DNA from: Sipunculus nudus
Lineage: Eukaryota; Annelida; Sipuncula; Golfingiida; Sipunculidae
Length of the DNA: 64,000 nucleotides
Assembly (NCBI GenBank): GCA_026874595.1
Contig: CM049322.1
Span: 6,619,900 to 6,683,899, forward strand
Direction of reading: 5' to 3'
The notes under the pieces were generated by a model. It worked only from the letters and a program-made list of their open reading frames with translations, did not search any database and was not told the DNA's origin. This document shows positions 1-11,500 of the stretch, in pieces (the stretch's first letter is position 1; each line of letters starts with the position of its first letter). The position numbers were made by a program, and so were the translations under genes.

Positions 1-496
1 AAAATGGTAAGTTTGATACAGATCCAATGAGGTTCTTTAAAAAAATTTCTTGGAAACCTGAAATGTTACTGTGACCTATATTCTACAAACTGTGTGCAGG
101 AACATAATTTTTACACTCTATTAGTCTGATGGACACAAATGGTAGCAGCTGAATGTAGAATTATGTCACTGTAACCTGTAACTAAGGTCTGTTGGCAAAA
201 TGCATGATTCTGAGCACTCTGGGAGTAAGTGTTACCTTAGGTTTGATGGAGGAATTCCCTTTTGTCTGTCAACAGTTCGGTTATACATTAAATGTTTTTA
301 ATTTTATTTTCGTCTCTTATCTTATTGGAGGGACACTGTGGGATGACAGAGAATGTGCATTAACATTCTCCAATCCTTTGATTTAGTAAGTGTAATAATA
401 TAACCTTAGGTTTTCGTTATACCGGAGGGGTCAATTTTCCGCGAACACATTTTCCGGGAGCCATCCTCAACAATCCTTCTTCCTTAGGCGGACCCA
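1..496. other. No gene seen
   Basis: AT-rich DNA without a coding signature on either strand. Confidence 0.5.
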
Positions 497-562
497 AACC
501 GGCCAGGGGGCAAGGTCACTCCGCCGCTGGGTGGCCCGACGGTTAGACCCCCGTGGCCGGTT
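497..562. repeat. GC-rich inverted repeat
   Basis: AACCGGCCAGGGGG (497-510) and CCCCCGTGGCCGGTT (548-562) are reverse complements apart from one inserted base, with a 37-base loop. It stands out from the AT-rich surroundings and could be a transposon terminus. Confidence 0.5.
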
Positions 563-890
563 GAAAATGGCGCATGCAACAATATTATGTTTTTTGTTGG
601 AGGTATTGTTTTTGTGTTGGAGGTATTATGTTTTTCTAGTTGTTGCAGGTATTATTTTTTTTCTTGTTGTTGCAGGTATTATTTTTTTCTTGTTGTTGCA
701 GGTATTACGTTTCCTGCTGGAGGTATTAAATTTTTAGAGGTATTGATTTGTTGGGAGGCATAATGTTTTCAGGTGTGTGATAGCAACTTTACTGGAAACA
801 TAACTCATCTATTTAGTGTTCATTGTCGCCAAAAATGTCGCGGAGGTGGTGGAAAGGTCTATTAATCATTCCTTACAGAAAAAAAAAGTT
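560..890 (+). repeat. Duplicated repeat block, copy 1
   Basis: A T-rich run of GGAGGTATTA/GCAGGTATTA repeats is followed by GGAGGCATAAT, AACTCAT.TATTTAGT and GGTGGAAAGGTCTAT. The same order recurs at 5565-5860. Three tandem copies of TTGTTGCAGGTATTATTTTT lie inside this copy only. Confidence 0.75.
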
Positions 891-3150
891 TTTTAAAGGA
901 GGTGTTTTGTTCTGTTGACCGGAAGCTTCTTACGAGACATTATTATATCTTGACCATGGAAGCCAATACCTAAAACTGTCATCTCTGGAAAATTTTAATG
1001 TCTCTGAACAAACTCATATCTCTGCCTACATTCCACGGAATCGTCTGTACTAGTCTTCTTTTCAGGTTCTGTTGCCACAGTGTCTGGTGGTAAACACAAG
1101 TTTTCCAGGCCAAGGGACATGGAGTCACATATTCTGGAGTCCGGATTCTTCCCCCGTAAGAAACAAATTTCGAAGAGCTATTACCAAGCGTCTAGTCTGA
1201 AGGCGTCTTTGTCGAAGCACGAGTGGACGACACCGTCGTAACTTCCATGGAGTTCCCTCATGCCATCGAGGCCGTCTAAAGAGATATTTGTATCTTGTCA
1301 TCTGTACTCTATCACCAATCATAGATAATATATTATTGGCGAAAAATATGCTACACTGTTCCCCTGCAAGTAAAACCAGCCCAAGCAGGATGGGGTCAGC
1401 CATACAATTTGGTTCCAAATTTGAGTTGTAGCCCTTAGACTGCAGGAAAAAAGCTCGCGCTTTTTCCAATCCTTTTAAAGTTGACCATGTCCGAGTAATC
1501 CAAGTTTTCCGCTGGTAGGTGGTCAACCAGATCTTTAATAATGATTGAGATCTGTGCTGCACTGTCCAATTTTGCATCAGCCCCGGTGCCATTTTACTGA
1601 AGCGGAACATTTAACTAACCTTTATTCAAAATCTGCCGTACATCAAACGTTAAAGGATTTTTTATTCAAGAATTTCACGTCGGTCAGTAACTGGTGTTTT
1701 GGCAGGTGGTGTATATTTATCAAGTACTATGGTTGGTCCTTGGCAAACGGACACACATCTTAAACATGTAAACCTTGAAGTGGCCTCTCCTTGACACGTG
1801 CAATATCATTTAAGTACCGTTTCTGGCTGCATTTCTTCCGAAAGTCTTTGAACGAACTACAGCAGCTTCGCGACACTGGTCGGTATGATTACTGTGAGGA
1901 ATCTTTCAACAATAGCATGATCTCAAAACGACTCATCGTGTGAGCGCGCTTATTCATTGCTGCTTTCTTTTCTGAAGTACCTGACTGTAATGTTGTTTTC
2001 AAGTTTAAGGGATGTACCTCTAGTTTGATCAAACGTTATGTGTTACACTAAAATAACTCAGTTTACTGTCTTTAATAAAGATATATGCTGAGATACTCCG
2101 TTACTGTTTCCAGAACTTTTATAAAGGTTTATGGATTTTTCTCATGGAGGATAATCTTCTTGGCCGTAAATTGGTAAGAATATTAGGCAACAATTCTAAC
2201 AACTGTCTTGGCGATGCTGTGAATATATCTAATTGCCATGTTCATGATTAAAACCAGTATCAGCATACGGTCTGATGACAGATCCGAAGAAATGCGATAG
2301 GTTTATTGTCACGTTCAATACACGTTATATCATTGAGATTAAGCAGCAATTACGAAGACCTTAAGTCATGGAAGATGAAACCGGATCAATATGATGTTTT
2401 TGCTTTACAATTCTGGGGTTGGAGATGAGTGGGACTGAACAGTATCTCCTTACATAATCTAGAAAATGAACTCTAAACTGAATATAGTCAAACTCCAGAA
2501 TTAAAAATTATTCAAACGGCATGTTTTAGAGGTAGATTGTTCATGAAATTACCTCAGAATAAATTTGACTGGGGATTGTAGAGGCCTGAACCAAGGCTCT
2601 ATATTTTTTCAAGGCATGGTCCCAAAAAATACACGAACTTGATTACACCACCGCAGTTCTAGCTATAGAGTCGGGTTAAACATACTTTCTTGTCATTGGT
2701 TAATTTGGACCAAGCATCTGTTGATAGACAAGTGCCAATACGAAGCCAGTCATAGAAATAATTATATAGTGACAGAAGAAAGGATGGAAGTTACAACCTG
2801 TTAAAGGCATTGTATTTATTATCCAAAGAATCCAAAGAAGTTTTATCAGTTTAATTCTAGTTTTACACTATTAAACCAAAAGTTAAATAATACTCAGATT
2901 CGCCTTTAGCCCAAAGGAATGGGATTTAATGTATGCCATTATTCCCCTCAGCCTCAGCAGAATGTGATGCAATGTGATCAGTTTTATCTTTCCATTTGTA
3001 TATAGTTATCACACGATTGTAGCCTTTACATTTCCAAGTGCACCATTATAACAGCAAGTGTAAACTTTTATGTTTGCAAGGATTTTATATTTTTCCCATC
3101 ATAGGCAAATACAACTGAGCGCCGTGACCCATGAGTCCCTTGTTTTTCAA
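891..3150. other. Intergenic; one unexplained open frame
   Basis: Mostly AT-rich non-coding DNA. A stop-free 161-codon frame on the minus strand (1125-1610) has no domain I recognise, no signal peptide and no paired exon. It may be a transposon remnant. Confidence 0.4.
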
Positions 3151-3165
3151 CCAATTAAACGTTAC

Positions 3166-4460
3166 CTTCAACCACCACCTCGCAAATGAAGGGGGATTTA
3201 TATTTGGCGACTTGAGCGTACCACCGAAGGTGTTCACTCATAAGGCACAAACCTCTATCGCTAAAAAGAAGCATTTTGTGTGTATTCCAGTTTGTATACA
3301 CCAGGGCTTCCCCCGTAGCCCGCCACGACCATCTGAGGAGATGCAAAAATCCCGATGTCCAAAAGCAACCCCAAGAACCCGTCCATACTGTCAATTCTGG
3401 AAAGATAACTCAATGATGTCCTATTTATCTATGGAACATGGATACCGAATTCAATAGCTGTAAATGATACAGAAACTCGAGATAGATGATCTATTAGAAA
3501 GAGACATTTAAAATCAAGATAAAAACTGTTAGTTATACAGGGGGACCAGGAGTAGGTCCTTATTGTGAAACATAGAAAAATATTAAAACAGTATGTGTAA
3601 TTCGAATTCAAAGGGCATTTTGTACTGTAGAACATTGTTTAACATTGGATAAAAATGTTATACCTGTGTTCCAGGAACTCCAAGAACATGAATGAGGCGT
3701 AGTTCTATAATCATACATTACAGTGATCATAACACAATTTCTGTAACCAAATTCAGTTACACACCATAGTTGTAACTGAGTGAATAATTTTCATATCTAC
3801 TTATTTTTTTCAGCACAAGTGTAGCTTCATAATAAACCTTTGGGTGGTGTATGGTTTACCTGTTTCGGGTTTAATGCCAGCATCATTTATGATTTCCTCC
3901 AGATAGTCATTTTCAGTCTTCGACTCAATGCTGACTAGATCATACCCAAACACCTTGCACTTTTCTGATGCCCGGTACCAGTTCTCACGTTCAAGCCAGA
4001 TCACATAGCAAGAGGACAGACTCCTGTTCCTAGCTTTCAAGGATTGGCAAGGGAGGACTCCACATGTTTTCCCTATAGCGTTCAAATGAATTATAAATTA
4101 ATCGGAATTACGTTACACGTAGACTTGTAGCCTTGCACACAAGAAATTCCTTAAGTCTGTATTGGGTAATGAAACAACGGTATAGATGTTTTTGTGATCC
4201 GTGTAAATATATGTAATATGAGGCGAATTATGTTTGCAGATAAGATCTATCACAATGACAAGGTAGCTCGATAAATAAGAAATCATTGTATACAAGCTTT
4301 ATTCGACTGAAAACTTACAACAGGATTGCGTTGGCATCTCTGTGTTCATACTGTGGTATCCTTTATCACAGAAGGCCTTGAACGCACTGGGTAATTCGGA
4401 TTTTTTTTGACCCGCTGTCGCCGATAGTAACGGCCATCACCAGAAAGACTAAGATTAATT
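3166..4460 (-). CDS. C-type lectin domain gene, 5' end unresolved
   Basis: Three phase-1 exons read on the minus strand: about 4460-4319, 4072-3860 and 3396-3166. The joined protein has a first exon ending ...KAFCDKGYHSMNTE...QSC, then WKTCGVLPCQ, SSCYVIW, NWYRASEKCKVFGYDLVSIE (the first CTLD helix and strand), FWTSG, RWSWRATGEALVYTNWN, CL, LRW and PFICE. These are the conserved CTLD landmarks. GEALVYTNWN aligns with the WND-side loop of insect and mollusc lectins, but an EPN-type tripeptide is not evident. The last exon can end GAAG|GTAACG or read on to a nearby TAA. The hydrophobic N-terminus (LILVFLVMAV) and the downstream cysteine-rich part are in different frames, separated by one base near a run of eight A's. 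Either the true first exon lies further upstream or this copy is frameshifted. Confidence 0.65.
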
Positions 4461-4497
4461 CTAAAATAGTAAATAATAACTATACACACACGCTGTC

Positions 4498-4506
4498 TTT
4501 ATATAT
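4498..4506 (-). promoter_or_regulatory. TATA-like box upstream of the minus-strand lectin gene
   Basis: TATATAAAG reads on the minus strand about 40-70 bases before the hydrophobic start of the lectin exon. It could be a TATA box, though the region is AT-rich and similar strings arise by chance. Confidence 0.35.
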
Positions 4507-4519
4507 AACTGTTGAATAA

Positions 4520-5560
4520 GCTACGTCGTTCTTCGTAGGTCAAGCAAACCAGTTATGCAAAAGGTTGCATTGGCCGAGACCGGAGAAAGGGCCCGAATGT
4601 GAAAATTAAAAGTATGTTCTGACGGTGTCAGACATACTGTACTTGAAGGTGATTGAGTCTGTAGTGTCTACATATATGAAATTCATTTTAATTTTCATAT
4701 ATTTTTTTCATAAAATGGGTTTGGCTAATCAAAAATTCTAAAATAGCATTTCCTCCTTAATACGGTACCTCCCTGTTGCATGTACTCCTCTAATTACGGC
4801 ATCATTTATTGAAGGCATTTGCCTATTGCAGGCACCTCGCTATTATGATCATCTCAGTTAAAGGCATTGATCAATGACGCGAAAGTCCATAACCTTTCTT
4901 TTTGATACAGACAAGAATCCCCGGAACGTAATACTTTGCGATCTAAAATATAATGCCATCCGGATGACACTTACATTTGAGGAAAAAAATAAAATAACTT
5001 ACCAAAGAAAGACGCTAACATTACTTTCTTGTCATATAAAGGCGGAACTAGAAAGAAATTATTCTTCGGTTTTATTGTCTTTCAGTGATTCAGTGCCACT
5101 TTTGCCATCTCAACACATTGTGGTGGTGGTTTTTGTACACAGACTAATGCATCAAAAAGACCCGGTTGCAGATCTAGTAACACCTGAGCCTTTGAGTTTC
5201 CTATTCAGTCGTGTTCCATTATGTATGGGCGGCCTCTGACATATCTGAAATTTTGTAGTGAAGGTCCGTCCTTGTTTTGCCAAATATGATGGCTATACAG
5301 TGTTATTTAAAACGAGACATTGATTATCTTGCATGTCAGTGGCTTACAGTGTGTAGGGCTAATAATGGGTATTACCTTTGAAAATTCAGAATCTTTAATA
5401 GTCATTAGCTGATAAAAGGACATTCATCTTCGAAAACATCATCACGGTGACAGAAAAATGACACTACTTATTAATTATGTGAGAAAAGAGGACTAAATGT
5501 TTGACAGATTGCAATAAGATACCATTATGTGCGGTCAGCTGATTTAGCTTAATTGGTCTG
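4520..5560. other. No gene seen
   Basis: No recognisable coding, RNA or mobile feature. The longest frame (121 codons, +, 4874-5239) has no family features. Confidence 0.45.
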
Positions 5561-5564
5561 ATAT

Positions 5565-5860
5565 ATAACTTTAAATATTATTCCTCCGCGAGATATTGGA
5601 GATATTATTTTTTCGTTGTTGAGGTAATATGTTTTTTGTTAGAGATATTACGTTTTCTGTCGGAGGTATGTTTGTTTCGGCTAAATATTTTTCTAAAGTT
5701 TTATATTTTTGTGGAGGCATAATATTGCTAGATGTGTGTTAGCACGTTTACTCAAAAGTTAACTCATATATTTAGTTGCACCATCCGCCTAAAGATGTCG
5801 CTGAGGCAGTGGAAAGGTCTATGCGTCATTCCTGGCAGAATAAAAAAATAAATAATACTT
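5565..5860 (+). repeat. Duplicated repeat block, copy 2
   Basis: Diverged copy of 560-890 with the same block order (GGAGGTAT, GGAGGCATAAT, TAACTCATATATTTAGT, CAGTGGAAAGGTCTATGC). Together with the lectin exon copies at 3.2 and 7.4 kb it indicates a tandem duplication of about 4-5 kb in the left part of the window. Confidence 0.75.
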
Positions 5861-7399
5861 TGGCGGGAATAATATCTTGATACAGCTAGTTCACAGCATC
5901 CAAAGACATGATATGTGACCACGTCTCTAACGACATTGTCCTTACAGGTAGCACTCTCTTAAACGTTACTGAGCCGACGTAGCAATGGATGGACTTATAC
6001 GCTATTGTATATTTCATAGAAAAAAATGTAGTGAACACGTGTTAACCGTTTAATGAGCTTAATTTATACCTTCAGCTACATGTGGTTTCTTCTAGGGCTG
6101 ATGTATCATGCCGCCGTGTCTCGTGAAATATCATTTTCTACATACGAGACAAAGTACATATATAGGTACAGTTCACCACAGAAATGAATCAGTTTGTTAT
6201 ATAATTTAAACCATTGGTTTCCATGCTGAAAGAATTATGGTGAAAAATAGTTACGGAATTTGGAAGTCGGAAGGGATTAGAGTGTTTGTCAGGTTTCTTA
6301 TTCAATATCGGGAACATAAGATCGTCGACCTTTCATGATAATGTTTTAATTTTGTTTGTTCAATTCAGCAGGAGACCATGTCATTTTCTTTTGGTTTAAC
6401 GGTTTATAATCCATTCCGTTCTTTCGCAATTTTTATTTTTTTTTATAAACACTTAAAAGGCATCAGCAGCTTGTTCTTAATTGGGCTGATGCAATGCTTT
6501 CATAATGATTCCTCTCTTCCTTACTCTAAATCACTGCATATGATTTATTTCTTGACACATATCAGTTAATTTATAGCAATCAGTATTGTTCGTCCTCTCT
6601 TTCTTCCGCCCGGTGGTCGGCCTGACAGCCAGTTCCCAGCGCAAATATCGTGACAATACGACTACTCGTTCTCAGCATCAAGACAGGACATCGTATTTGT
6701 ACTTGTACAACTAAATTAGGTCACAATGACCTCTATTTTGCGAACTAGACGCAGCAAAACTGTGTTATTAGCACTTCGGAAGTGTAAATTCTTTACGTTG
6801 AGAAATATTCACTATTAATCTGCAAAATTAACATCTTTGGTATCTTCACTGGTGGCTCAACACATATATATTTTATTAATTTTCAGAATGAAAACTTTCA
6901 TTCATGGGACGCTTTAACTATCGAAGAACAGACGTTTATTCGCTACCGATAGTCACTTTAAGAATGCGCATTGGATGTTGATGAGATTAATCAGCAAAAT
7001 ATCACTGGCAATGGAGACGAGTCTCATTATAACACATCTAAACACAAAATAAGGGAAGAAGTGCAAGCCGAAGGAAACGGTGCTCTCTCCCTGCACAGAG
7101 GCGTTGCATGTGCTTAGTCTATGCTGTTAAACACGTGCAACCGTCACTGTTACCTGTTAATAACTGTTAATAACTCTTTGTTCTGGGATCAATACTGATT
7201 CTTGAGTACATTTTGGCGAGCTTTCACAAGACTGACATAACTGCAACTAACCTCCAGTATTCTACCCCATAAAGGGCATTCGGTTAATTTTCCAAAAAAC
7301 AAAGACTTGGTGACAAAGTTTTTCCTTTTATTTCTGATAATATCTTGGTACACCAAATAGTTTTGTACTGTTGTGATGTTTTTATCATTTATTCTTTTG
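5861..7399. other. No gene seen
   Basis: AT-rich DNA inside the left duplicated region; only short chance frames. Confidence 0.45.
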
Positions 7400-7610
7400 G
7401 CTGCAAGCTCAAGGATAAAAGAATATCTGTATCGGAGAGGTCTTGGGCTCCAGAGGAAGTTCTGACTTTTAAGACACATACCTCTTCCGTCAAAGAGAAA
7501 TTGTTCATTTGTATCAGGGTTTTTATGCATCAGCTCTTCACCGGTTGCCCGCCACGACCATGGTAGGAAATACATAAACCCAATAAGCTCCAAGAGGTCA
7601 TCAATACCGG
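7400..7610 (-). pseudogene. Decayed duplicate of the lectin gene's last exon
   Basis: WSWRATGEELMHKN, FLFDGRGMCLKSQNFLW and Y.YSFILE align with WSWRATGEALVYTN, LLFSDRGLCLMSEHLRW and YKSPFICE of the 3.2 kb exon. The acceptor has changed from tctttccag to tctttccat and the final conserved cysteine codon is lost (FILE instead of FICE). No partner exons were found between here and 9 kb. It is probably a non-functional relic of a local duplication. Confidence 0.75.
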
Positions 7611-8194
7611 TTAACATGGAAAGACAACTCAAGACTTCATATGTAACTGGAGCAAAAAGATGTATTTAGTGTACAACTCGTGAAAATGGAAAAGAAAACC
7701 ACATATATTGCATTGACAGAAGAAGACGCTTTGTGTAACAGTAATGCCAAACTGTGTTAACAAATGGAAACCAAGAAATCGGACAATGTAGCTAATACAT
7801 GAACTCCATGGAGACTTTCTAAAACATTAAAATCTAGACCAAGAAGGCCCAGTGTCAGACAATTGTAGAAGATACTCATAACAAGTTTGAGCACTTGTGT
7901 TGCCAGAAATTTTATTTGATAATATAAAAAATATTATTAAAAGAAGCTGATTACTATGTGTAAATAATTAACTGTCGAAAAATAAATAAATGACCTAACT
8001 GTAATATTAGTGATACATGAAATCGAAAGAGATTCCTACCCATACCTCACTCCAGTTGGATGTCTTAACTGTAAAAGAATTGAGATATAAAACTAAAAAC
8101 TGAGTTTACCAGGAACACACATTCTCCTAATTTGAAAAGGTCAAATATGTGTAAATATTATAAATATCTAATTTATCGAATGAAAAAAAAAAAA

Positions 8195-8390
8195 CACTAG
8201 TCACACTCCGCTGAAGACCAAGGTTCGATCCTGGCGTGGCTAAGAGAGCGCGTTATAGTTTCAAGACCAAAGTCGGCGGTTCTCTCAGGATCCACTGGTT
8301 GCCACTACCCTAAAAACTACCTCACGCTTCTATCAGAGCCCTAGTAAGTGCCTTGCATTAGTAGTATAACTCGTAAAATCGAGGGTTATT
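8195..8390 (+). mobile_element. tRNA-derived SINE, 5'-truncated
   Basis: It contains a pol III box B (AGGTTCGATCCTGG, 8221-8234) followed by CGTGGCTAAGAGAG, a body with CTCTCAGGATCCACTGG, and a tail ending near GTAAAATCGAGGG. The order after box B matches the SINE at 46369. Box A is degraded or absent. Confidence 0.6.
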
Positions 8391-8944
8391 ATTTATCAAA
8401 TCTCAGACTATAACATTCAAAAGCTGAATTTATGTGTGAGAAACTGAAGTGTGTGTTGTTTATACCTGCATTTTCTGAGATGCTGGCTGATCTAAAAATA
8501 CCCAGGACTCGTGTCATCATTATCAGACTAATTAATTCTGTCAAACTTTTTTTTTTACTTTGTTAAATGATATGATCCTCATATACGTAAGGGTGTATAA
8601 ACAGTTTCTGTTTATATTTTGTTGACCTTGACATCACATAAGTTATTGTTTTTGAAGTTGCAATAACAATTTTCAATGAGTTCTAACATTTTTATCAATT
8701 TAGAGTGGATTAATTTCAAGCTTATTTAAAATGCAAAGAGTATATTTGCAAATGTAATGCAAATATTATATTTAAAAAATATTGCAATTTAAATTCTGCT
8801 ATAGAACATGGCATTTTAAACTGATTAAACTGACATTTAACAAGAGAACTGATGGCTTTATTTGGTGTACGGCATATAAAGCCATCAGTTCTCCCTGCTG
8901 CATGCAAAAGTCGCTGTGCCGACACGTGTAGTGGGTGAGACTAT

Positions 8945-9154
8945 GACGTCACTACCATGACGTCACTTCGCTGGTTCCTATAAAAGTGTACAAATACACA
9001 GTGAGGTTGGGAATCTGTCATGGCCAAGTGGACTAAGGCAGCCGCACCGGAAATCTGAAGATCGTGGGTTCGAATCCCACTGGCAGTGAACCACTTTTCT
9101 GTGTATACCCTTTCCATCTATAAAAAAAAATGAACCAGCATGGCTACTCATACA

Positions 9155-9192
<38 letters not shown>
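8945..9192 (+). mobile_element. Full-length tRNA-derived SINE ending in (TA)n
   Basis: Box A TGGCCAAGTGG (9021-9031) and box B GGTTCGAATCC (9067-9077) match pol III consensus sequences with tRNA-like spacing. Upstream lies a head with two TGACGTCA palindromes; downstream are CACTTTTCTGTGTATACC and GAACCAGCATGG, then a (TA)n tail. The same head, boxes and tail recur inverted at 62342-62540, which defines the element. Its (TA)n borders the Penelope-like element directly. Confidence 0.88.
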
Positions 9193-9194
<2 letters not shown>

Positions 9195-11500
9195 ATGGGG
9201 TTTTAAAGTGCTTAACTAATACAAGGAGCTGTAATACATATATTTCGGGACTTAAACACACTAACTTGTGTTGGACAGCTCTGTTTCGTAAGGGCCCCTA
9301 CGGGCCCTCACTCGTCAGGAACACTGACTGGTCTTGTCGGGGCTTCTTATACTTGATCCAGGGGATTTGTAGTTGGTCAGCAGGTGTTTTGACCTGTGCC
9401 TGCATGTCGCTGCGATTTCATTTCTTTTGTTGAGAGTGCATAATAAGGGGCGATGCTTTTCCTCCAAACAAAGGTTACAAGATTTAGATGATATGGAGTA
9501 CGATCTGGCTTTGCTGATTATCTTCCATTGTATGGTATATTGCAGATTTAAGTCCTTTATTTTCCAATTATATTTACTTAGTGTGGTGGAATTTCGTCTC
9601 TTTTCGTTTTTGAAGCTAGATTTGTGGGCCGTGTAGCGTGTTTTGAATGTGCTTTCTGTTAGGCCGATGTAGGTTTCTTGTCTCAGATTGTCTAGACGTG
9701 TTACGGTGGCCTGGCACACAATGTTTGTTGTGAAACAGTTACCCTCTTATGGGCAAGTTTGTTTGTCTCTACACTTGCATTTCTTCCGTTCAGTTTGTTG
9801 CGCACTGAATTTGTTCAGTATCTCCCGGTTGTGTCCTGCTATTATTTGGCCCATGTTTGGCATGCAGCTATAACTTAGCATTACTGTATTTTTATTCAGC
9901 AGTTTGTGGAGCTTGTGCTAGGGTGGATAGCATTTGTCAAGAAGATTAAACAAATTTTTCCAATGTTTGTGGTCACGTTATCGCTGAATGGTGGGTCGAA
10001 CCAAGTTATATTTCTCCTTCTGCTGTTTTTTGTCCTTTTAGTTTTTGTTTCTTTGTCAGAGTCGCTGTTGGATTGGTAAAGTAATTTGTAATTGTAGCTG
10101 CTCTCTTGTAGCGCATTCTGGTAGGTAGGCGCTGCCTCCTCAAAAATCCTCTCGTTAGCTGAATTGCTGACGAGTCTTTTATTTATGCTATCCGGTATGT
10201 TTCTTTTGACAGACGATGGGTGGTTACTTTCCTTGTGTACGTACACGGGGTTGTTGTTGGTTTTTAAATATGGCTTGAATGTATCGCTGCGCAGGTCTAG
10301 TGATATGTCCAGAAAAACCACAACTTTTGTGTTTGCTTCTATTGTTATTCGGAGGTTGTTCTCAGAGAATATTTTGCAAATTTCTTTTTTTTTTGGCTTC
10401 CGTTTGTTTGGGTGCTTTTTGGCAAACGGCTAATCCGTCGTCCCTGTATAGCCTTACATTAATGTTAATGTGCTCCAGTTTCGATAGCATATATAAACCA
10501 TTTAGCTCACAAGTTTCAGCTCCATCGAAACTACCCATGGTTACATCGAAATTTGGTTTGTTGCACCATGGTGTATTGTTGTTGTATAAGATGGACGTTT
10601 TAGCATGGGTGATGATGTGTTTTTCCTGCTTGAATATTGAGCCGAATTGTGCTACGAAGTCCAGGGATTTCTCCAGGAGCTCTTCTGTAATTGAAGGGTG
10701 GAAATTGCAAATATCAAAGCTGATAAATGTTTTTGTGCGTTTATTTTCCACTTTACTTAACCAGGTTATCACATTTTCCGAATCTTTCCATTGGTTGTAT
10801 TGTGTGGATTGCTTTACTTTTGAGTTAATCCTTTCCAATATCTGTTTGCTTATTTTACCGATTTCTGTTTGCATTGGTATATTAGTCTGCTGGTAGGTTT
10901 GTTTTGAGAGTTCGGTTTGTGGTCTTTCAGTGTGATGAAAGCTTTGCTTGTGTTTGTAGATTCCATTCTGTCGCTGAGTCCGAGTTTTGTTGCTATCTGT
11001 TTATCTTCTAGTGTGTTACTGTTAACTGTTGAGGGTGGGGCTTTTTTGTAATCTTTCTCGATGTTCTTTTGAACTAGTTCGTTGTACTGCTCGGGTTCGA
11101 TTCTGTAAAAGTTTTTAGTTTTCTCTGCTGGTACTAACAATTTCTGTTCTTTTTTTTATTCTCTTGGTATCTTTGTTAAGTTGTTTTTTAAAGGTTTCAC
11201 AGTGTCCTTAAATTTCACATTCTGAATGATGTTTAGTAGACCTTCTTCGAATTGTTTCAGTTCCGGGAGTTGCGGGGGTGGTTTTGTCGAGCGAAATCCA
11301 TAGGTTTATTTTTTGTATCCTGTATTTTAAGGGTAAGAAAGAAGAAGATTCTCCATCTGATGTTCCTTATAAATTTGTCTGATTTCTCGATCAAGCTTTT
11401 AAGGTATCCCTTTATTAATGGAATCGGGATATTCTTTGTGGAATACCTGAAATTGATTTTGTTGATTTATATTTATAAACATTACAATAGCCTTTTTTTG
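9193..11500 (-). mobile_element. Penelope-like retroelement, degenerate
   Basis: On the minus strand the order is: an N-terminal segment (PPQLPELKQFEEGLLN...), a reverse transcriptase with FISFDICNFHPSI and the catalytic YRDDGLAV (10435-10450), then TLDL/YVH.ESNHP..V, RNITWFDPPFSDNV, and a GIY-YIG endonuclease (ETYIGLT...KTRY.AHKSSFKN, about 9660-9560). Penelope-like elements combine these two enzymes in this order. Coding is split over at least four frame changes, so the copy is dead. It ends in a (TA)n tract shared with a SINE. Confidence 0.92.

Noticed and set aside
1125-1610. 161-codon minus-strand open frame as a gene
   Set aside because: No recognisable domain, signal peptide or splice partner; Arg/Leu-rich composition is plausible for a chance frame or transposon remnant.
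3131-3457. Plus-strand 108-codon open frame
   Set aside because: It is the antisense shadow of the lectin exon.
9021-9077. Functional tRNA gene
   Set aside because: Boxes A and B are good, but the sequence recurs as a SINE with shared head and tail, and no clean acceptor stem is seen.
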